From Clostridiales bacterium (lineage in GTDB: Bacteria > Bacillota > Clostridia > Saccharofermentanales > DTU023): a DNA stretch of 64,000 bases. The notes under the pieces were generated by a model that saw nothing but the letters and a program-made list of their open reading frames with translations, made no database searches and was not told the DNA's origin. The DNA lies in contig JAQYCV010000005.1 in assembly GCA_028724525.1 (NCBI GenBank), positions 90,898-154,897 of the forward strand, read 5' to 3'. Both the position numbers and the translations under genes were made by a program. Below, one piece after another: positions 25,166-32,908 of the stretch (position 1 is the stretch's first letter; each line of letters begins with the position of its first letter).

Positions 25166-26593
25166 CTAAAAACGGAAGTAGAGGAAGGGGTTGTAGCTGG
25201 CTCCAGCCAGGGAGGCGGTGGAGAGGAGCAAGAGCCCCAGGATTTGGACGAGGTTAGCAGCAAAATAGTAGGGTGAGGCATGGATTTCCAGCTCGGAGTA
25301 TTTGCGGTTGACCAGGTCCTTGAGCTTGGGCAGGAGGGGCAGGCTACCTAAATAGGCCAAGACCAGGAAGAGGAAGTTTTGCCGGAGGAGGACCCTGCCT
25401 TCCAAGTTCATGAAGGGTCCATTGAGGGCAAAGAGCCGGCTCAAGAAGATGCCCAGCTGGCTTAAATCGGTGAAGTAGAAGAGGGCCCAGCCAAAGAGGG
25501 TGATGGGGACCATGTAGAGATGACCTAGAATCCGGGGGGCCCTGTCCAGGGTGGAGAGGAGGAAGGTCTTCTCAAGAATGAGGAAGACTAGATAGTAGAG
25601 CCCCCAGAAAATGAAGTTCCAGGAGGCCCCATGCCAGAAGCCTGTGAGAAACCAGACAATGCAAAGATTGACCAGTTGGTGGCGGCGATTGCCTCCCAAG
25701 GGAATATAGACGTAATCCCGGAAAAAGCTAGACAGGGAGATGTGCCAGCGCCGCCAAAAATCCGTGACAGACCGGGCGATATAGGGGTAGTTAAAGTTTT
25801 CGGGGAAGTGGAAGCCAAAGATTCGGCCCAGGCCAATCGCCATGTCCGAATAGGCGGAAAAGTCATAGTAGATCTGCAAACTATAAGCGATCAAGCCGAT
25901 GAGGGCTTCCAGGCCAGACAGGCGGCTGAGACGGCTGGACTCAATCGTTTGGGCCACCAGACTGCCAGCATAGTTAGCGATTAGACATTTTTTAGCCAGG
26001 CCCGCCACAAAGCGTCTGGCGCCCAAGGCCCGGTCTTTGGCCGAGGGATGGCGGTTGGTCATGGCCTGCTCGATATCTGTGTAGCGGACAATGGGGCCGG
26101 CGATCAGCTGGGGGAAGAAAGACTGGTAGAGGAGAAAGTAGTCCAGGCGCTTTTGGACCTGGCAGTTGCCCCAGTAGAGGTCGACGATATAGGAGATGAT
26201 CTGGAAGGTGTAAAAGGAAATACCAATCGGCAGGGCAAAATTGGGCTGAGCTAGGCTTATACCCAAGACGGCATTGATATTGGCGATAAAGAAGTCGGAA
26301 TACTTGAAGACCAGGAGGGGAATCAGGGCAGACAGGATGCCTAGGATCAAGAAGAGTTTTCGCGACTTTTGCTCGCGGTCGGGCCGGCAGGCTGCCATGA
26401 GCCGGCCAAAGAGATAAACCAAACTACCTGAGATTAAGAGCTGGAGGACCCAGAAGGGTTCGCCCCAAGCGTAAAAAAACAGGGAGAAAACCAGGAGTAC
26501 GGTATTTTTATGCTCAATCTTTTTGACTAAGTGGTAGACAATCAGGCAGAGGGGCAGGTAGGCATAGAGGAAGAAAAGACTAGAAAAAACCAT
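25166..26593 (-). CDS. MBOAT-family O-acyltransferase (AlgI-like)
   Basis: 475 residues with AAAGGAG before the ATG. About ten or more membrane segments are present. Family motifs include LPIGISFYTFQIISYIVD, YYDFSAYSDMAIGLGRIFG, FWRRWHISLSSFFRDYVYIP, LGGNR and FLTGFWHGASWNFIFWG, with the conserved His. It moves acyl groups (usually acetyl) across the membrane for modification of exported polysaccharides or wall polymers. The DHHW protein starts 10 bases after its stop and is its natural partner. Confidence 0.93.
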   Translation of the reverse strand: MVFSSLFFLYAYLPLCLIVYHLVKKIEHKNTVLLVFSLFFYAWGEPFWVLQLLISGSLVYLFGRLMAACRPDREQKSRKLFLILGILSALIPLLVFKYSDFFIANINAVLGISLAQPNFALPIGISFYTFQIISYIVDLYWGNCQVQKRLDYFLLYQSFFPQLIAGPIVRYTDIEQAMTNRHPSAKDRALGARRFVAGLAKKCLIANYAGSLVAQTIESSRLSRLSGLEALIGLIAYSLQIYYDFSAYSDMAIGLGRIFGFHFPENFNYPYIARSVTDFWRRWHISLSSFFRDYVYIPLGGNRRHQLVNLCIVWFLTGFWHGASWNFIFWGLYYLVFLILEKTFLLSTLDRAPRILGHLYMVPITLFGWALFYFTDLSQLGIFLSRLFALNGPFMNLEGRVLLRQNFLFLVLAYLGSLPLLPKLKDLVNRKYSELEIHASPYYFAANLVQILGLLLLSTASLAGASYNPFLYFRF

Positions 26594-26690
26594 AAGCAGC
26601 TCCTTTCAGCTTTAGGTATTTTAAGGGCGGCAAGGGGATTCATCAAGTTAAATCACCATTACCAGCAGCCTTCCCGGGCAGACATTTCCC

Positions 26691-27941
26691 TTACTTTCGC
26701 AATTTGCGATAAAGGCGGAGTCCTCCCAGGGCTAGTTTATAGAGGAAAGGCCGGGCGGCGAAGTCGTACTCACCGGCTGTTTCCTCAATGATGGGGTCAA
26801 AGTGAGACTTAAAGACAGTCAGGCCGTCATCAAAGGTCCCTTCTAGGCCGCCCAAGTTATAGCGGTCGGCCCCATGGGCAAAGGCCCAGCGAATCCCTTC
26901 TGTGTAGAGTTTCCACATGGCGGGTATCCGGGCGAAGCGTTCATCAGAAGCCGCATAGGGCATCTCTGCTGCCCTGCCATAACGGATGGCTAAGATTCCT
27001 GCCTGATATTTCTCCTGGCTCTCTTCAGCAGTCAGACTGGCTTCCAGGTCTTGGTAGAAGGCCAGGTCCTTATCGCGGGATATGACTTGCTCTTCTAGTT
27101 GCTTGACTTTCTTAGGGGCCGAATCGCCAAGGGCTTGAATCTCTTGGACTAGTTCGGTCTTGGCCTTTAAAGTCCTGGCCTTGGCCTGGGGGAGGTCAAA
27201 GGCGGCGAGAGCCAGAAGGGCCTCTTGACCATAGGCATCCAGGATCCTTTGAAAATAGGCCTTATCCCTAAGGCGGATCCCCTGACGGTCTTCGGTTAGT
27301 TTTATGAGGCTGGCGAAGGAGTCTAAGCCTTCTGTGCCCAAGTTTTCAGTCTCCACAAAATATCGGTCGTTCAATTTAAGATTGTAGCGGATCTTGCCCT
27401 TGGGTGGATCTTCCCAACTATCTTTGCGGACCAGAGCCTGAAAGCGGGGCTGGATCGTAGACCCCATGTCCAGACTCAGAGCTTGGTGGACAAAGCCCGC
27501 CTGGGCAAAGCTTTGATTGAGCTTTTCTAAATTGAAAAGCTCTTTGGCCTCGCCATTTTGAAAATCCTTGATCGAACCTTCCCGAATGGGGCAGGGGGGA
27601 TGGACACGGACAAAAAGGGCTCCCTGCTTTTTCGCCAAACTGGCCAGGCCTAGCAAAAAAGCCTGGAGAATATCACTCTGCTGATAATCTAAAAGAGGGC
27701 CATGGGGCAGGTACCAGAAAGTAAGGCCCAAGGCCAGGGGCCGGCAAAGGATTTGGCCGGCAGCCACGAGTTGGCCTTGGCTGTCACGCAGACCCACCCG
27801 GAGGGGTAGCCACTCGGCCTTTACTTCGGCCCAGGGCGTTGACTGGAGGATATTGGCAAGATCATGCTGGCGGGCAAAGTGGTCAAACTCAGCTAGGGAA
27901 AGCTGGTCTACAAAGCGATAATCTGTGATGAGTTCGGACAT
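26691..27941 (-). CDS. FemX/MurM-type peptidoglycan interpeptide-bridge enzyme
   Basis: 416 residues of the FemABX family of aminoacyl-tRNA-dependent ligases that add bridge amino acids to lipid II stem peptides. NILQSTPWAEVKAEW, YLPHGPLLDY, GKIRYNLKLNDRYFVE and the GNAT-like end AGILAIRYGRAAEMPYAAS ... YKLALGGLRLYRKLRK fit. A helical insertion at about 265-310 (ELVQEIQALGDSAPKKVKQLEEQ) matches the coiled-coil arm found in Fem enzymes. It implies a branched peptidoglycan. It lies between ispE and the acylation genes, all on the minus strand. Confidence 0.9.
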   Translation of the reverse strand: MSELITDYRFVDQLSLAEFDHFARQHDLANILQSTPWAEVKAEWLPLRVGLRDSQGQLVAAGQILCRPLALGLTFWYLPHGPLLDYQQSDILQAFLLGLASLAKKQGALFVRVHPPCPIREGSIKDFQNGEAKELFNLEKLNQSFAQAGFVHQALSLDMGSTIQPRFQALVRKDSWEDPPKGKIRYNLKLNDRYFVETENLGTEGLDSFASLIKLTEDRQGIRLRDKAYFQRILDAYGQEALLALAAFDLPQAKARTLKAKTELVQEIQALGDSAPKKVKQLEEQVISRDKDLAFYQDLEASLTAEESQEKYQAGILAIRYGRAAEMPYAASDERFARIPAMWKLYTEGIRWAFAHGADRYNLGGLEGTFDDGLTVFKSHFDPIIEETAGEYDFAARPFLYKLALGGLRLYRKLRK

Positions 27942-28002
27942 ATATTTTCTTTCTATGACTCCAGGCCGAGCCTGTTAGCCTTTAGTCGCTGGTAAGCCTA
28001 TT

Positions 28003-28899
28003 TTACCTGGGCCGGGCCAAACTCTCTACTGCCCAGACTTGGCAGCAGGGAAATTTTTCCTTCAGGCGCTTATAGCAAGTTTTTTGTTCCAGAATGTGAC
28101 CGTAGCTGGCAAAGACGCTAGGACCAGATCCGCTCAAGGCTACTTGCCTAGCGGGGCTTGTTTCTAAAAAGTCAATCAGCTCCCGGATGATGGGGTAACG
28201 ACTGGCTTGTAGGTCCTGGAAGTCATTGATATAGGGGGCAGTCACTGCCCACATCTTTTGCTCAGTCCTGAGGTCTGATTGCTGAGGATGGGCCTCATCC
28301 CAGCTTTGGAAGGCCTGGCGGGTGGAAATATCCAGTTTAGGTTTGGCTAAGATGAAGTAGCTTTTGGCCAGGTCAGGCAAGGGAGTGACTTGATCGCCAT
28401 AGCCGGATACCTGGGCTAGGCCCTGGGTAAGAAAGAAGGGGACATCTGACCCCAGGCTAAAGGCCAGGTCCTGTAAGTCTCCTGCCTCCAGTCGGGCTTG
28501 GGGAAAGAGCTCTTGTAGGGCCAGGAGGCCGGCTGCGGCATCCGAAGAGCCGCCGCCTAGGCCAGCTTGACTAGGAATGTTTTTATCCAAATGGACACGG
28601 AGATGTGGTTTCAAACCTGTTTTGCCCAGCCAAAGGTCCAGGGCTTGATAGAGGAGGTTATCCTGGTCTGTTGGAAGGCGAGGATCGGAGCAAGTGAGCT
28701 GTATCCTGGCCATCTGCTTGCCGGGCTGGGAAGGCAGTACTCTAATGTTGATCTCATCACAGAGGGAAATCGTCTGCATATAAGAAAAAATCTGGTGGAG
28801 GCCAGACGGGCCCTTAGGCCCTAGGCGGAGACTCAAATTGAGCTTAGCTGGAGCCAGGATAGTCATAGCCTGTTCTGCTTTTTGATCCTGTATTTTCAT
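28003..28899 (-). CDS. ispE: 4-diphosphocytidyl-2-C-methyl-D-erythritol kinase
   Basis: 298 residues, GHMP kinase of the MEP isoprenoid pathway. APAKLNLSLRLGPKGPSGLHQI and the ATP loop PSQAGLGGGSSDAAAGL are diagnostic, with LSGSGPSVFASYG near the C-terminus. The first ATG (28899) lacks a clear ribosome site; an internal ATG at codon 12 (MTILAPAKLN) may be the true start. Downstream lie the Fem-type and acylation genes. An intrinsic terminator for the opposite neighbour pcp lies just upstream, so ispE must have its own promoter nearby. Confidence 0.93.
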   Translation of the reverse strand: MKIQDQKAEQAMTILAPAKLNLSLRLGPKGPSGLHQIFSYMQTISLCDEINIRVLPSQPGKQMARIQLTCSDPRLPTDQDNLLYQALDLWLGKTGLKPHLRVHLDKNIPSQAGLGGGSSDAAAGLLALQELFPQARLEAGDLQDLAFSLGSDVPFFLTQGLAQVSGYGDQVTPLPDLAKSYFILAKPKLDISTRQAFQSWDEAHPQQSDLRTEQKMWAVTAPYINDFQDLQASRYPIIRELIDFLETSPARQVALSGSGPSVFASYGHILEQKTCYKRLKEKFPCCQVWAVESLARPR

Positions 28900-28918
28900 A
28901 GGATCTATCTTACCATGT

Positions 28919-28951
28919 AAAAAGTGGCTGCCTCACATCTGAGACAGCCAC
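28919..28951 (-). terminator. Intrinsic terminator of the DUF969-DUF979-pcp operon
   Basis: On the minus strand AAGTGGCTG and CAGCCACTT pair, with an inner CTC/GAG, and are followed directly by TTTTT. It lies 24 bases after the pcp stop. Confidence 0.85.
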
Positions 28952-28974
28952 TTGATCTCTGCTTGGCAGAAGGC

Positions 28975-29616
28975 TTAGAACTCTTTGCCGCCTGTGACCT
29001 TGAGGTCTTCCTCATGGTCCACAATGGCCTTGAGACCAGCTTCAATGCCCTTGGCAATATCTGTTAAAGCCATGGCCGGAGTATTGTTTCTGGCAACAAC
29101 CTGTTCCGGGATGAAGGGGACATGCATAAAGCCGCCCCGGGCTTCCGGGAACTCTTTCGCGATGGTGTAGAGCACACCATACATGAGGTGGTTGCAGACA
29201 AAGGTGCCAGCCGTATTGGAGACAGAGGCAGGTAGGCCCGCTTCCTTAATGTACTCCACCATGGCCTTGATGGGCAGGTTGGAGAAGTAGGCAGGTGCGC
29301 CGTCTTGGAAGATAGCGACGTCCACAGGCTGGTTGCCCTCGTTGTCTTTGATGCGGGCATCATCCAGATTGATGGCTACCCGCTCGGGAGTGAGGGCAAA
29401 GCGCCCGCCGGCTTGGCCGATGCAGAGTACGACATCTGGCTTGTGCTGGCGCATAGCTGCTTGAACCTTTTCAATAGATTTATGGAAAACAGTAGGGACT
29501 TCCAGCTTGATGACTTCGGCGTCGATCTTACTAGTGTCTACAATTTTGACCGCTTCCAGAGCGGGGTTTACCTTATCTTCTCCAAAGGGATCAAAAGCAG
29601 TTAATAGGATTTTCAT
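28975..29616 (-). CDS. pcp: Pyrrolidone-carboxylate (pyroglutamyl) peptidase
   Basis: 213 residues, cysteine peptidase C15, removing N-terminal pyroglutamate from peptides in the cytoplasm. The catalytic triad segments are clear: [12 protein letters not shown] (Glu), [15 protein letters not shown] (Cys) and [12 protein letters not shown] (His). [19 protein letters not shown] is the standard N-terminus. It is last in an operon with DUF979 and DUF969, which suggests that the membrane proteins import pyroglutamyl peptides or a related compound. The terminator follows at 28919. Confidence 0.96.
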   Translation of the reverse strand: MKILLTAFDPFGEDKVNPALEAVKIVDTSKIDAEVIKLEVPTVFHKSIEKVQAAMRQHKPDVVLCIGQAGGRFALTPERVAINLDDARIKDNEGNQPVDVAIFQDGAPAYFSNLPIKAMVEYIKEAGLPASVSNTAGTFVCNHLMYGVLYTIAKEFPEARGGFMHVPFIPEQVVARNNTPAMALTDIAKGIEAGLKAIVDHEEDLKVTGGKEF

Positions 29617-29640
29617 GATATTCCTTTCTAGGCTGAGCCG

Positions 29641-30576
29641 TTAGAAAGCCAGGAAGTAAACCAGGAGAATATGAATGATCAACATGCACAGGGCAAAGGG
29701 CGCTTGTGCCTTGATGATGGCATTTTGGTCCTTAGTTTCCAGCAAGGCAGCGGGCATGATGTTGAAGTTAGCAGCCATGGGCGTTACCAGGGTACCGCAA
29801 TAGCCAGCGGTTAAGCCTAGAGCGCCTACGACTGCGGGGTTAGCTCCCTGCATGATCAGGAAGGGGATGCCAATACCAACGGTAATAACGGAGAAGGCGG
29901 CAAAACCGTTACCCATGATGATGGTGAAGAGGGCCATACCGATGCAGTAGACAGCAGATGCCACAAACTTAGAACCTTCGGGAATGACAGAAGAAACGCC
30001 AGAGGAGATGACTTCACCAACGCCAGCGGCGGTAAAGACTGCGCCTAGAGCGGTTAGCAGTTGAGGCAGGATACCAGTGGTGCTGACATTGTCCATGAGG
30101 CGGACACCTTCTGTAGCAGCTTGGCTGATATTCGCTCTGGTAATCAGGAGGGCAACAATTAAGCCAGCCAGACCAGAGAAGCCCAAGACCACAGCACCAG
30201 CCATTTTAGGCAGGAAGCTGGCTAAGAGCACAGCGGATACGGCCAGGGTCAGAGCAGGCAGGAAGATCTTGTAGCCAATCCTGTCGGCATTTTGGCGGGT
30301 TTCTTCTTCTTTGAGGACCTTGCCTTCGCCCCGGACGACGCCCTTAATCCCCGTGAGAATAGCCAAGATAATAATGGCGATACCGGTGATCATGCCATCT
30401 ACATGGGGGCCTACAGCAAAGGTGAAGGCCAAAATCAGCCAGAAGGCCAGGGTGGTTTTCTTCTTGAAAGAATCTGAAATCGTCTTGTAGGCATTGAGGC
30501 CAACCAGGACAAAAATGATGGCGATCAGAACGTAGAAAATTTCGCCAGCAACTAAGTTAAATTGTTTCCAATCCAT
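29641..30576 (-). CDS. DUF979-family membrane protein
   Basis: 311 residues with about nine hydrophobic segments. LTAGYCGTLVTPMAANFNIM and the polytopic layout identify DUF979. Members are nearly always encoded next to DUF969 and often pcp, as here, and are thought to be permease components. The start ATG at 30576 is 13 bases after the DUF969 stop, with AGGAGG just upstream. The substrate is unknown; a pyroglutamate-containing compound is a reasonable inference from the operon. Confidence 0.85.
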   Translation of the reverse strand: MDWKQFNLVAGEIFYVLIAIIFVLVGLNAYKTISDSFKKKTTLAFWLILAFTFAVGPHVDGMITGIAIIILAILTGIKGVVRGEGKVLKEEETRQNADRIGYKIFLPALTLAVSAVLLASFLPKMAGAVVLGFSGLAGLIVALLITRANISQAATEGVRLMDNVSTTGILPQLLTALGAVFTAAGVGEVISSGVSSVIPEGSKFVASAVYCIGMALFTIIMGNGFAAFSVITVGIGIPFLIMQGANPAVVGALGLTAGYCGTLVTPMAANFNIMPAALLETKDQNAIIKAQAPFALCMLIIHILLVYFLAF

Positions 30577-30588
30577 GGTCTTTACCTC

Positions 30589-31278
30589 CTAGCGTGCTTT
30601 CTTGCCATTCAACAGGCGGCCGTCCAGTTTCTTGTCGAAAATGGTGTAGTAGATAGCGCCCACGACTACGGACAAGACCGCAATGGGGATAGACCACTTA
30701 GCGATCTCTAAGGCAGTCACAGTGTCATAGCCTTGATCCTGTAGGGTAGTGGCGATGAGCAGGGTACCGGAAGATGCCATGAAGACGTTCTGGCCAAAGA
30801 AGTTACCTGCATTTTCGGCGCCAGCAACAAGGCCCTTGATCTGATCTTCGGTCTTCTCATCCACTTCTCCGTACTTGGTAACCGCAGCAGCTTGAGCCAT
30901 GGGGTTAATCAAGGGACGGACAAATTGCGGGTGACCGCCAATTCTCAGGGAAAGGGCCGCGGACAGGGCGCGAATAGCTTGGTATAACAGGGTGATACGC
31001 CCCACGGTGGCTGCTTTAATCTGACTAATGAAGTCTACAGCCTTATCTTTTAGACCGTAGCGCTCGCACAGTCCAATAACGGGCAGGGTGAGTACAAACA
31101 TGGTGGCCAGACGGTTGGAGAGGAATTTTTCTCCTAAGAGTCTGAGCAGTTCGTCTAAGGGGATACCCGCTACTAAACCTGTAGCGATACCCGCGATAAC
31201 GACGGTTGAGATGGTGTCTAGTTTGATGGCGAAGCCGATCACTACGATCAGGACACCAATCAATTTTACAATTTCCAT
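30589..31278 (-). CDS. DUF969-family membrane protein
   Basis: 229 residues, AGGAGG 7 bases before the ATG. It has six or so hydrophobic segments and the family block SLRIGGHPQFVRPLINPMAQ, followed by the VAGAENAGNFFGQNVFMAS loop. It is the first gene of the DUF969-DUF979-pcp operon. A long hairpin with a short T-run sits in its leader at 31301-31329, so the operon may be attenuated. Confidence 0.85.
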   Translation of the reverse strand: MEIVKLIGVLIVVIGFAIKLDTISTVVIAGIATGLVAGIPLDELLRLLGEKFLSNRLATMFVLTLPVIGLCERYGLKDKAVDFISQIKAATVGRITLLYQAIRALSAALSLRIGGHPQFVRPLINPMAQAAAVTKYGEVDEKTEDQIKGLVAGAENAGNFFGQNVFMASSGTLLIATTLQDQGYDTVTALEIAKWSIPIAVLSVVVGAIYYTIFDKKLDGRLLNGKKAR

Positions 31279-31300
31279 ACAAACCTCCTCTAAAAACTAT

Positions 31301-31329
31301 CAAACAAGGGACTTAGAAGTCCTTGTTTG
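31301..31329 (-). promoter_or_regulatory. Leader hairpin upstream of DUF969
   Basis: CAAACAAGG-ACTT and AAGT-CCTTGTTTG form a 13-bp stem with a single bulged base and a two-base loop. On the minus strand it is followed by ATAGTTTTTAG and then the AGGAGG site. This is a terminator-like structure between any promoter and the first gene of the operon. Confidence 0.55.
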
Positions 31330-31439
31330 TTCCTTAGCATACGGCAAGTATGTGAAAAAATCTAGTTGCCTGTTCGCAAGTTCTACTTTGGCTAAAGTGA
31401 AAAAGTAAGTTGGGGGTGCGGACAAAATCTTGGACAGCC

Positions 31440-31529
31440 TCATGAGGCAAAGTCCATGGTCCTTCTGTAATCAAGAGGGCTCAAGTCATTGAGTCTTCCG
31501 CGGTCAATCGCCCGATGGCAGCAAGCAGT
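31440..31529 (-). pseudogene. IS3-family transposase OrfB, C-terminal fragment
   Basis: 29 codons open on the minus strand ending at TGA 31440-31442. The peptide IDRGRLNDLSPLDYRRTMDF resembles the end of IS3-family OrfB transposases (…LSPxxYR…). It is bounded upstream by a stop, with no start codon and no DDE catalytic core. Confidence 0.5.
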
Positions 31530-31575
31530 TCATCATTGACGGCAGGATTTTACCAACTTTTGGCAAAATAAAAAC

Positions 31576-31602
31576 AGGCAAGGGTCGAAGCCTTGTCCGT
31601 TT
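31576..31602 (+). terminator. Terminator-like hairpin inside the IS remnant
   Basis: GGCAAGG and CCTTGTC pair (one G-U) around gtcgaag and are followed by CGTTTTT on the plus strand. It may insulate the inserted gene from upstream transcription. Confidence 0.4.
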
Positions 31603-31875
31603 TTGAACGCTGTGTTAGCTTTAATAGATTTCTATTGACATCACATTTGAAATCCGTTAAAAAGTTTTTGAGTAGTATAGTACTATTTAACTTTTATGGT
31701 GATTGGAGATGATGGTATCATATTTCGTTTTGATGATAGACAGTTTGGCTTTTAATAAAAACGATTTCGATATAGTCCCCAATTGTGGAGAGGACGATGT
31801 AAATTGTTAATGTAAGTGCGTAAGCCAAACTGTAAAATGTTGGATTGCGCACTTTTTAGTTTGGAGGAATGTGCA

Positions 31876-32148
31876 ATGAAATCAAAACTAAAAAGAAAGT
31901 ATGCATATCTGTGTCTAAGTTTATTTGTTGCAGGTATCGTTTGCGTATGGGTTCCCTTTTTTTTTGTTTCATCAGAAACTGGAAAATATTTCGTTATTGT
32001 TGGCATTATCTTAGTTCTTTGTGCTCTTGGAGCAAAGTATATCTTACTAAAATGCCCTTATTGTGGTTATAGAGGATTAGTACCTCAATGGCATAGCAAT
32101 GGCAATTGCCATTGTCCCCAATGTGGGAACAAAATATTATGGGAATAG
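31876..32148 (+). CDS. Small two-helix membrane protein with zinc ribbon
   Basis: 90 residues. The ATG at 31876 follows GGAGG by 8 bases; an in-frame ATG 60 bases upstream lacks a site. Two hydrophobic helices (about 10-30 and 37-56) are followed by CPYCGYRGLV ... CHCPQCGNKILW, a CxxC-x(n)-CxxC zinc ribbon facing the cytoplasm. Base composition is far more AT-rich than the rest of the window. It sits inside the IS3-like remnant, which points to acquisition as a passenger. A possible TTGACA at 31635-31640 is distant and its -10 is weak. No function is recognised. Confidence 0.6.
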   Translation: MKSKLKRKYAYLCLSLFVAGIVCVWVPFFFVSSETGKYFVIVGIILVLCALGAKYILLKCPYCGYRGLVPQWHSNGNCHCPQCGNKILWE

Positions 32149-32274
32149 ACACAATTTTTTCATTGATATAGTTAGGAAAAAATCATTTGCTACTCGTTTA
32201 TTTGCTGTTTTACTAATGATTGCAATACTTATGCCTCATCACCTTGTTCGTATAACACGGCCGGCCTTCCTGGC

Positions 32275-32418
32275 TCACTTTTTCCCCGCTTTTTGCCTCC
32301 GAACCCACACGGCATAGATGGGGATGCTCGGATAGCCTAGTGCCTTGATGGCTTTTCTCAAGCTTCCTTCCCTCTTGCAGACTTCCAAGGCTTTCCTGAT
32401 TTCTTCCTCTGAATACAT
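32275..32418 (-). pseudogene. IS3-family transposase OrfA, N-terminal fragment
   Basis: 47 codons from ATG 32418: MYSEEEIRKALEVCKREGSL, then a segment ending in ALGYPS, the helix-turn-helix start of IS3-group OrfA proteins. A stop at 32275-32277 ends it early compared with normal OrfA (about 90 or more residues). It lies just inside the right inverted repeat, as expected for the 5' end of the element. Confidence 0.6.
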
Positions 32419-32455
32419 ATTTCCTTCCAGAGTCCAGTTTTTTGTCCGCACCCCC

Positions 32456-32767
32456 GGGTCTCCATGGACGTGCATATTTGCAAGTAGTGGGTGGCCAGAA
32501 GTCTATGCTACTTTGGATTTCCGGATTCTCTGGCATTATTGCAACTAATGGGTGGGCCTGTCGGGCAAGTTTGCAAGAAGTGGATGATTACGTGAGCAAA
32601 TCTGCAGCTAATGGGTGGTTTGTTCGCAGGACTCCATCCATTACTTGTAAATTTGCCTGAAATCCCAGAAATCCGAAATAATTGGTAAGGCGGGTAGGCG
32701 GCAGAATGGCTAGGATGCTTGATATTTGATCATATCGCTAAGAAAGTAGCATACACGCTAAAGAGAA
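32456..32767 (+). repeat. Dispersed intergenic repeat, copy A
   Basis: Four direct and one inverted 17-bp motifs related to TTGCAAGTAATGGGTGG occur at 32478, 32539, 32571, 32602 and (inverted) 32634. Between motifs 1 and 2 is a conserved segment ATGCTACTTTGGATTTCC; after motif 5 is GAAATCCGAAATAA and, further on, GAAAGTAGCATACACGCTAAA. Copies B (39269) and C (56269, inverted) share sequence, order and spacing. Motifs 4 and 5 can pair as a long hairpin. Confidence 0.85.
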
Positions 32768-32908
32768 CAAATCTAAATTTAGTCTTACTCTTCAAATCAA
32801 GGAAGAATTAGTTGGAAAATTTAGACGAAAAAATACCACAAGCCTTACCTGAGATATCTTGTAAGACTTATGGCAACTTTTTTAGCTTTTGGTGTGGAAC
32901 TTACTATT

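Larger units (their letters stand above)
31412..32455 (-). mobile_element. IS3-like element remnant with replaced interior
   Basis: The ends 31412-31437 and 32430-32455 are inverted repeats starting GGGGGTGCGGACAAAA, with about five mismatches over 26 bases. Next to the right end is an OrfA-like start (32275-32418) and next to the left end an OrfB-like C-terminus (31440-31529), in the order expected for an IS3-group transposon on the minus strand. Nearly all of orfB is missing. In its place is AT-rich DNA with the small gene 31876-32148. No clear short target duplication is seen. It looks non-autonomous. Confidence 0.6.

Noticed and set aside
32456-32680. CRISPR array in the repeat region
   Set aside because: The motifs are degenerate, one is inverted, and the spacers are themselves conserved between the three copies; no cas genes are present.
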